Shown: positions 44,081-48,972 of the stretch, one piece after another
Layout: each line of letters starts with the position of its first letter
Position numbering within the stretch: position 1 is the stretch's first letter
From: Saprospiraceae bacterium
GTDB lineage: Bacteria; Bacteroidota; Bacteroidia; Chitinophagales; Saprospiraceae
Direction: 5' to 3'
DNA length: 48,972 bases
Assembly (NCBI GenBank): GCA_016787525.1
Contig: JAEUUP010000067.1
Coordinates: 2,501 to 51,472 of the forward strand
Position numbers and translations under genes: made by a program
Notes under the pieces: model-generated
Database searches by the model: none
What the model was told of the DNA's origin: nothing
Seen by the model: only the letters and a program-made list of their open reading frames with translations

Positions 44081-45514
44081 ATGCAGGACAATACTTCAAT
44101 CATTGGTAGAAAGAAAGAGATACAACAACTCGACGACATCCTCAATAGCAAGAAGTCTGAATTTTTGACAGTCTATGGTCGTAGGCGTGTTGGCAAGACT
44201 TTTCTTATCAGAGAATACTTTGATTACACATTCGATTTTCAAATTTCAGGCTTGGCGAATGCGGATACAACCCAGCAATTGTTCAATTTTGAAACGGCTT
44301 TGCGTAGGCAATCGAACATCGTGATAGATTCGCCGCCGCGCAATTGGCTTATGGCTTTTCAACTTTTGATTGAACATTTAGAAAATCGCACACATGAAGG
44401 GAAAAAAGTTGTCTTCATTGATGAACTACCGTGGTTTGACACGCCTGCATCTGATTTTATGATGGGACTGGAACATTTTTGGAACAGTTGGGCGACGAAT
44501 CGGAAAGATATTTTGCTGATTGTCTGCGGCTCTGCGGCTTCGTGGATGATAAATGTGTTAATCAATCATACAGGCGGATTGCACAATCGAATCACCCAAA
44601 AGATGAAAATTGAACCGTTCAATCTTCGCGAAACAGAAGACATGTTGCTGGCCAAAAATTGTGTTTTAGACCGTTACCAGATTATTCAGATTTATATGGT
44701 GATGGGCGGCATTCCATATTATTTGGATGCGATTAAGCCCCATTTGAGTGCGGTACAGAATATTCAGGAGCTGTTTTTTGAGAAAGCGGGTCTGTTAAAA
44801 AATGAGTTTTTTAATCTCTATCGTTCGCTTTTTCGCAGATACGAGGTTTATGAAAAAATAGTGGAAGTGTTGTCAACAAAAACGGAGGGGTTGCAACGAA
44901 GCGATATTGTTAAAGTGTCAGGAATTGCATCGGGTGGTACGTTGACTAAGGCATTGGCTGACCTTGAAGAGAGTGGTTTTATCAGTTCGTATGTGTCACT
45001 TGACAACAAGCAAAAGAATATCGTTTATAGACTGTCCGATTTCTATACAGCTTTTTACTTCAAATTCATCAAAGACGGTAAATATCAAGGTGAGAACAGT
45101 TGGATAAATCTATTAGACCATCCTGTTCAAAGGGCTTGGCAAGGCTTTACGTTTGAACAAATTTGTATTGACCATGTTTGCCAGATTAAAAAAGCGTTGG
45201 GCATACACGGCATTCAGTCGCATCATGCGTCTTGGAAAGGAGCAACTGCGGAGAAATCGGCTCAAATTGATTTGTTGATAGACCGCCGCGACCAAGTTAT
45301 TAATCTGTGTGAGTGTAAATTTTCTTTAGATACTTTTTCGATTGATAAGGCGTATTCCGAAAAACTGCGCTCTAAGATACAGGTTTTTAAAACAGCGACT
45401 AAGACCCAAAAGGCGGTTTTCTTGACGATGATAACAACTTACGGGGTTGAAAAAAATAAATATGCCAACGCTTTGGTTCAAAACGAAGTAACGATGGATG
45501 ATTTGTTTGTGTGA
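44081..45514 (+). CDS. AAA ATPase of the archaeal-type/DUF234 family with PD-(D/E)XK-like C-terminus
   Basis: 477 aa from the ATG at 44081 (MQDNTSIIGRKKEI); an upstream in-frame start at 44033 lies inside a terminator. Walker A 'VYGRRRVGKTFLI' (about 31-43), Walker B 'KKVVFIDELPW' (about 109-119), sensor 'LLIVCGSAASWM'; then a winged-helix segment and a C-terminal DUF234 domain with 'SAQIDLLIDRRDQVINLCECKFS', a PD-(D/E)XK nuclease-like D...ExK pattern. Cellular role unknown; this family is patchily distributed and often thought to move between genomes. It has no motif copy over 1.4 kb while its neighbours have many. Confidence 0.9.
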   Translation: MQDNTSIIGRKKEIQQLDDILNSKKSEFLTVYGRRRVGKTFLIREYFDYTFDFQISGLANADTTQQLFNFETALRRQSNIVIDSPPRNWLMAFQLLIEHLENRTHEGKKVVFIDELPWFDTPASDFMMGLEHFWNSWATNRKDILLIVCGSAASWMINVLINHTGGLHNRITQKMKIEPFNLRETEDMLLAKNCVLDRYQIIQIYMVMGGIPYYLDAIKPHLSAVQNIQELFFEKAGLLKNEFFNLYRSLFRRYEVYEKIVEVLSTKTEGLQRSDIVKVSGIASGGTLTKALADLEESGFISSYVSLDNKQKNIVYRLSDFYTAFYFKFIKDGKYQGENSWINLLDHPVQRAWQGFTFEQICIDHVCQIKKALGIHGIQSHHASWKGATAEKSAQIDLLIDRRDQVINLCECKFSLDTFSIDKAYSEKLRSKIQVFKTATKTQKAVFLTMITTYGVEKNKYANALVQNEVTMDDLFV

Positions 45515-45572
45515 TTCAAAAAATCAATTCGTACATTCGCTTTTCTTTATTTTTAACACATCTTTTTTTTCA

Positions 45573-46868
45573 ATGAACAAGACGATTAACGGCTTTTACA
45601 AACTTACCAAAGAGCAAAAGATTGATTGGTTAGCACAGCACTTTTATCAAAATACTGAGGGGAGGGATTTGGGGTTTTTACAAAGCTTTCAACACCCTGA
45701 TGCTGAGTTCCAACGCATTTTCGATGGTTTTTCTGAGAATACGATTGCCAACTTTCCGATGCCTTATGGCATTGCGCCCAATTTTTTGATTAATAATAAG
45801 GTGTATGCCGTGCCGATGGTGATTGAAGAAAGCTCGGTCGTGGCGGCGGCATCGAGTGGGGCGAAGTATTGGTCGGAGCGTGGTGGCTTTCATGCGGAAG
45901 TCTTGGGAACGGTGAAGGTCGGTCAGGTGCATTTCACATGGTCGGGTGAGGGCGATATACTGAGGGGGTGTTTTGAGGAGACAAAAAAGGTGTTAATCGC
46001 TGAGTCGGAACACATTACGGCGAATATGACGCAACGTGGCGGCGGCATTTTGGGCATCGAATTGATTGATTTTACAGACCAAGAGGCCGATTATTACCAA
46101 TTGCGTTGCACTTTTGAGACATGCGATTCGATGGGCGCAAATTTTATCAACTCTGTTTTAGAGCAATTTGGGCAAACTTTGGAGTGGTTTTTAGCAGAAA
46201 AAACGGGCATTGAGCCAGTGGTGGTGATGTGCATCCTATCCAACTTCACGCCCAACTGTTTGGTCAGGGCTTGGGTCGAGTGTGATATTGAGGATTTCCA
46301 CCATGAGGAGGCGGCTTTCTATGCCGAGAAATTCCGTCGGGCGGTTCGCATTGCACGCATTGACCCTTACAGGGCGGTGACGCACAACAAGGGAATTATG
46401 AACGGTATTGATGCGGTGGTGTTGGCAACGGCGAATGATTTTCGAGCGATTGAAGCCTGCGCTCATGCGTTTGCGGCACGCGATGGGCAGTATCGCAGTT
46501 TGTCGGATTGTACGATTGAGAATGGGCGATTCAAGTTTTGGATTGATATGCCATTGGCTCTCGGAACGGTGGGCGGGTTGACTTCGTTGCATCCGTTGGC
46601 GCGTTTGAGTCTCGACATTTTGGGCAAACCTTCGGCTGCGGAGCTGATGCAGGTGGTAGCAGTGGTGGGTTTGGCGCAAAATTTCGCGGCGGTGCGCTCA
46701 TTGGTGACGACGGGCATTCAGAAAGGACACATGAAAATGCACTTGACGAATATCCTCAACCATCTCGCCGCTACTGAGGGGGAGGCGACGGCCGCGCAAC
46801 AATATTTTGATAACAAAACGGTGTCTTTTACCGCTGTCAGAACCTTTTTAGACAGTGTGAGAACATAA
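45573..46868 (+). CDS. mvaA: hydroxymethylglutaryl-CoA reductase
   Basis: 431 aa from the ATG at 45573, chosen because the family's N-terminus ('INGFYKLTKEQKIDWL') begins there. Catalyses HMG-CoA to mevalonate (or the reverse), the committed step of the mevalonate route to isoprenoids. Motifs: 'VPMVIEESSVVAAASSGAKYW' (catalytic Glu), 'CDSMGANFINSVLEQ', 'THNKGIMNGIDAVVLATANDFRA' (catalytic Lys and Asn), 'PLALGTVGGLTSLHPLAR', and the catalytic His in 'GIQKGHMKMHL'. Soluble class II type, no membrane domain. Three exact motif copies (45653 TEG, 45958 LRG, 46772 TEG). Followed by a terminator. Confidence 0.95.
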   Translation: MNKTINGFYKLTKEQKIDWLAQHFYQNTEGRDLGFLQSFQHPDAEFQRIFDGFSENTIANFPMPYGIAPNFLINNKVYAVPMVIEESSVVAAASSGAKYWSERGGFHAEVLGTVKVGQVHFTWSGEGDILRGCFEETKKVLIAESEHITANMTQRGGGILGIELIDFTDQEADYYQLRCTFETCDSMGANFINSVLEQFGQTLEWFLAEKTGIEPVVVMCILSNFTPNCLVRAWVECDIEDFHHEEAAFYAEKFRRAVRIARIDPYRAVTHNKGIMNGIDAVVLATANDFRAIEACAHAFAARDGQYRSLSDCTIENGRFKFWIDMPLALGTVGGLTSLHPLARLSLDILGKPSAAELMQVVAVVGLAQNFAAVRSLVTTGIQKGHMKMHLTNILNHLAATEGEATAAQQYFDNKTVSFTAVRTFLDSVRT

Positions 46869-46870
46869 AA

Positions 46871-46906
46871 ACAAGGCTACCCAACGAGGTAGCCTTGTCA
46901 TTTTTA
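46871..46906 (+). terminator. terminator of mvaA
   Basis: A perfect 11-bp stem ACAAGGCTACC / GGTAGCCTTGT with a six-base loop followed by CATTTTTAAAG, 3 nt after the stop codon. Confidence 0.88.
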
Positions 46907-46930
46907 AAGAAACATGAAAGACGTTAAATC

Positions 46931-47563
46931 CTAAAGTGCTTTGATAACGCACTTGATAAAACCAATGAGATTCGATACGCATGACACACAAGAACCCACA
47001 CATTTGACCGAACAAATCGCTTTAGCCGCCCAATCACTGTTGCTCGATACACATCCTGTGACACATGTGACGCACGATGAACAACTTGATGCTGTACCCA
47101 AAAAGTATTGAGATACACAATCTGAGACACTTGAAGACGATGAAGAGGTCCGCGCTCTTGTTTTCACTTGACCATTTTCAACAAAATATCTGTTCGAGCC
47201 GTCTTCTGCCATCACGATGACATCTGTGCCTGTGCCGCGTTTGAGGCTGATGGTCGTCAATTGAACGATTGATGTACCTTTTCTCATTTTCAGGCTGGCG
47301 ATTTCGATGGTAAATGCGCCTACCTTGTCTGTGCCTGTGAATCGTTTGGTGTTTTCAGTTGCCAAGCCACCATCTGCAAAACCCAATTTGGTAAAATGCG
47401 TCTTGATGGTCGTTGCTTCTGTGTTGACCAATAAGCGGGTCGCTGAAAGATTGTCGAATGCGCCTTCCGTAAAGGTTTGTGCGAACATGTTTGAGCTTGT
47501 AACGAAAGCGAAAAGTACGAATGCGATTAATTTGCTGACTGAATTTTTCATAATTGTTTTCAT
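46931..47563 (-). CDS. secreted protein with cysteine-rich C-terminus, bacteriocin-precursor-like
   Basis: 210 aa. Signal peptide (about 5-29, 'SSNMFA-Q'); a second ATG lies four codons in. Residues 30-135 form a small beta-rich domain ending in 'NRYFVENGQVKTRARTSSSSSS', and the last about 62 residues hold ten cysteines in closely spaced pairs ('SSCSSCVTCVTGC', 'AICSVKCVGSCVSCVSNLIGFIKC'), with a hydrophobic tail. The two-part layout (leader, 100-aa domain, Ser linker, Cys-rich tail) recalls halocin C8-like bacteriocin precursors. This is resemblance only. No motif copy and no obvious immunity or transport gene next to it. Confidence 0.75.
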   Translation of the reverse strand: MKTIMKNSVSKLIAFVLFAFVTSSNMFAQTFTEGAFDNLSATRLLVNTEATTIKTHFTKLGFADGGLATENTKRFTGTDKVGAFTIEIASLKMRKGTSIVQLTTISLKRGTGTDVIVMAEDGSNRYFVENGQVKTRARTSSSSSSVSDCVSQYFLGTASSCSSCVTCVTGCVSSNSDWAAKAICSVKCVGSCVSCVSNLIGFIKCVIKAL

Positions 47564-47707
47564 TTTAAATATTAAAAATATGGTTTAAGAATTTTTATTT
47601 GCAACTACGGCGTGTCTAGAATGGCTTTCGTTGCGTTTGATGGTACAAAGATGGGGGCGCAAAATGCTTTAAATTGGGAAAAGATAAAGACCGTTTGCCG
47701 AGCATAC

Positions 47708-47717
47708 CCCCTCAGTA
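47708..47717 (-). repeat. intergenic copy of the repeat with hairpin potential
   Basis: Exact copy inside ATACCCCCTCAGTAT, followed by TGGGGTT so that ACCCC/GGGGT can pair around it. Lies in the gap between two small secreted-protein genes. Confidence 0.92.
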
Positions 47718-47743
47718 TTGGGGTTAACAAATCATTAAAAAAA

Positions 47744-47774
47744 AATCCTATTACCTTTTGAGGGTAATAGGATT
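47744..47774 (-). terminator. terminator of the 149-aa secreted protein gene
   Basis: Perfect 12-bp stem AATCCTATTACC / GGTAATAGGATT with a seven-base loop; on the minus strand it runs into nine T residues. It lies 34 nt after that gene's stop. Confidence 0.9.
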
Positions 47775-47807
47775 CTTCCTGCTTTCTAATGGTTTTTGGA
47801 TGCTATA

Positions 47808-48257
47808 TCAGGGCGTTGTGCGCATAATTTGACCTGTTTGCACAATATTTTGATTGTCGGTATGCGTAAACTTGACTTCGATATTGTACCAAACATTCAA
47901 ACTGAGCTGCGGCGAAATGGGCATTTTGAATATATAGCCCGCATTGGGGTTGTGCGGTATGTTTTTCGTGCCAGTTGCCACCACATTGCCGTTGCCATTT
48001 TTAATTGTTACGACGATGGTGGAGGATTTTTGAATCGTGCGCCCCGTCAGACAGAGCGTGTCTTTGGGTATTTTGATTTTAGGTGGTAGTTTGTGGCGTT
48101 CGTGTTGGTCGTTATTATTGCCATCTATCATACCACTGATATCATCCACAACGACGCATGCTGGAGCATCTGTTTTGTGCAAAGTAAATGCTGTACCAAT
48201 GGTCAGGAGTACAAAAAAGGCTATGAGTAGCCAAAACTTTTGAAATAGACTTTTCAT
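47808..48257 (-). CDS. small secreted protein of unknown function
   Basis: 149 aa. Signal peptide or single membrane anchor (about 8-26, 'FWLLIAFFVLLTIGTAF'), then a short Asp/Asn-rich part ('DDISGMIDGNNNDQHERH') and a beta-rich domain of about 90 residues ('CLTGRTIQKSSTIVVTIKNGNGNVVATGTKNI', 'WYNIEVKFTHTDNQNIV') resembling an Ig-like fold. No family recognised. No motif copy. Confidence 0.75.
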   Translation of the reverse strand: MKSLFQKFWLLIAFFVLLTIGTAFTLHKTDAPACVVVDDISGMIDGNNNDQHERHKLPPKIKIPKDTLCLTGRTIQKSSTIVVTIKNGNGNVVATGTKNIPHNPNAGYIFKMPISPQLSLNVWYNIEVKFTHTDNQNIVQTGQIMRTTP

Positions 48258-48444
48258 TCGATTAGATTGTTTTAGTTCTATAAATGCTCAATGATAAATT
48301 CGCAACAAAGTACAAGGAGATTGGGTAGGAATTTTAGGAAAAAATAGACTTAAAATTCCGAACACCTGTTGGCATTTGGTTAATTTCGGGCAAATTTTTT
48401 TTATTCTTTTTTGTACAAAACGAAAAAAACTGTCTTGTTCGCTT

Positions 48445-48867
48445 ATGTTGGACTCGCCACTCATCGAAACTTTGCGACAACTGACTGAATCGGAGTTGCA
48501 ACAATTGGACAAGTTCGTTCATTCGCGTTTGTTCTTTCATCCCGACAATGCTTCGGGTGTGGTCGCTTTGTTTGAGGAGTTGATGAAAGACGCTCCGCAG
48601 TTTGATAATATTCAAAAACTCAACAGGAAACAACTCGCAGAATCTTTAGACAAGACCCCTCAGTATATCGCCAAAACAGCTTCTAACTTACATGCTGTGG
48701 TGCGACGTTTTGTTAGTTGGCTTTTCAGAGATGATGCACCGACGGAGTTTTTAGACCAATTGTCTTTGCTGAAGTTTTATAAAGACCGAGCGTTACCCAA
48801 TCGTTTTGAAAGCCTGTATGAAAAAGTGGATAAAGGGGAATGTTCAAAAAAGTGTGTCAAGGAGTAA
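48445..48867 (+). CDS. hypothetical protein, possibly C-terminally truncated
   Basis: 140 aa from the ATG at 48445; the frame is open further upstream to 48376 but that part is hydrophobic and out of character. 'LDSPLIETLRQLTESELQQLDKFVHSRLFFHPDNASGVVALFEELM' resembles the N-terminus of a Bacteroidota family of long helical hypothetical proteins (several hundred residues). The ORF stops at 48867 after 'YEKVDKGE', where such proteins would continue, so it may be frameshifted or interrupted; the window ends 105 nt later with no further readable frame. Exact antisense-strand motif at 48656-48665 codes 'TPQYIAK'. Confidence 0.6.
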   Translation: MLDSPLIETLRQLTESELQQLDKFVHSRLFFHPDNASGVVALFEELMKDAPQFDNIQKLNRKQLAESLDKTPQYIAKTASNLHAVVRRFVSWLFRDDAPTEFLDQLSLLKFYKDRALPNRFESLYEKVDKGECSKKCVKE

Positions 48868-48972
48868 AAATATTAAAAAATAAAATTTCCCACATTTTAC
48901 AGACGTTAGCCAACAATGTTTTAGTGGCTGGGTCTGCCTTATCCACATTTCAATGCTTTGACAAATTTTAAA

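Larger units (their letters stand above)
3584..48665. repeat. window-wide iterated 10-mer TACTGAGGGG (45 exact copies)
   Basis: Exact copies found by reading both strands. Plus-strand TACTGAGGGG starts: 3998, 4818, 9309, 10753, 12305, 16107, 17015, 22403, 25402, 26344, 26563, 27896, 30306, 31813, 37677, 38931, 40296, 40926, 41824, 45653, 45958, 46772. Plus-strand CCCCTCAGTA starts: 3584, 6234, 8264, 13819, 15512, 16913, 18749, 18997, 20417, 20822, 22775, 29315, 33934, 35842, 36568, 37261, 39742, 41591, 42493, 43075, 43777, 47708, 48656. One-mismatch copies start at 7040, 11882, 14705, 20008, 21212, 27462, 27612, 29808. The base before the 5' T is usually A; the G-run is 4 to 6 long; often a GTA follows. 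Thirty-nine exact copies are genic. Likely role (inference): DNA uptake sequence or another genome-wide recognition site. Confidence 0.92.

Noticed and set aside
3584-48665. Iterated TACTGAGGGG as a CRISPR array or transposon remnant
   Set aside because: Spacing is irregular (hundreds to thousands of bp), orientation is random, flanks are unrelated and most copies are inside intact genes without length change.

Overview
The window looks like a chromosomal segment of a free-living, AT-rich member of the Bacteroidota. Several signs agree: two secreted proteins end in type IX secretion (T9SS) sorting domains; the best promoters have the phylum's TAnnTTTG -7 element with a TTG element 20 nt upstream; there is a 30-residue basic AURKAIP1/COX24-like ribosomal protein, an OmpA protein with thrombospondin type-3 repeats, a BlaI/M56 pair and several Bacteroidota-type DUF families. 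I cannot place it to genus. The left edge cuts into the 5' end of a 23S rRNA gene.

Layout: 23S (partial) and 5S rRNA with a terminator (1-3133); an unknown secreted pair (3201-6687); rnr and gluQ on the minus strand (6869-10231); an SMP-30 lactonase-like protein and tadA (10364-11864); RNase G and the 30-aa ribosomal protein on the minus strand (11949-14214); a plus-strand trio of O-methyltransferase, alkyltransferase-like protein and a carbonic-anhydrase-like protein lacking its zinc ligands (14487-16204); minus-strand cytochrome c maturation genes ccmE-ccmF (16285-19626), a T9SS cargo protein, and an operon of M28 peptidase, DUF2721 and recO (20576-23008); ompA (23556-25118); a CoA-binding protein and the pyruvate dehydrogenase E2 (25200-26940); GNAT and recR; an outer-membrane barrel; a secreted glycosidase-like T9SS protein; DinB; the ribosomal cluster rplK-rplA-rplJ-rplL (32062-34408), which here is not followed by rpoBC; a CoA-transferase; a tandem DUF4394 lipoprotein; blaI-blaR-like genes and a PAP2 phosphatase around a shared operator region; a GH73-like protein, a DUF4139 protein, a DUF234-type ATPase, HMG-CoA reductase, two small secreted proteins (one with a cysteine-rich tail) and a short, possibly truncated ORF at the right edge.

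The outstanding feature is a non-palindromic 10-mer, TACTGAGGGG (reverse complement CCCCTCAGTA). By reading I count 45 exact copies and at least eight one-mismatch copies between 3584 and 48665, about one per kilobase, split 22/23 between the strands. About 0.09 copies would be expected by chance with equal base frequencies. Thirty-nine lie inside genes, in five of the six reading frames; the sixth contains a stop and is never used. Six are intergenic, one in a terminator loop. The rRNA genes, ribosomal protein genes, ompA and the ATPase gene lack it. The pattern resembles the DNA uptake sequences of Neisseria and Pasteurellaceae or the HIP1 repeat of cyanobacteria. I know of no such element described for Bacteroidota, so it is the main candidate for an undescribed system here.
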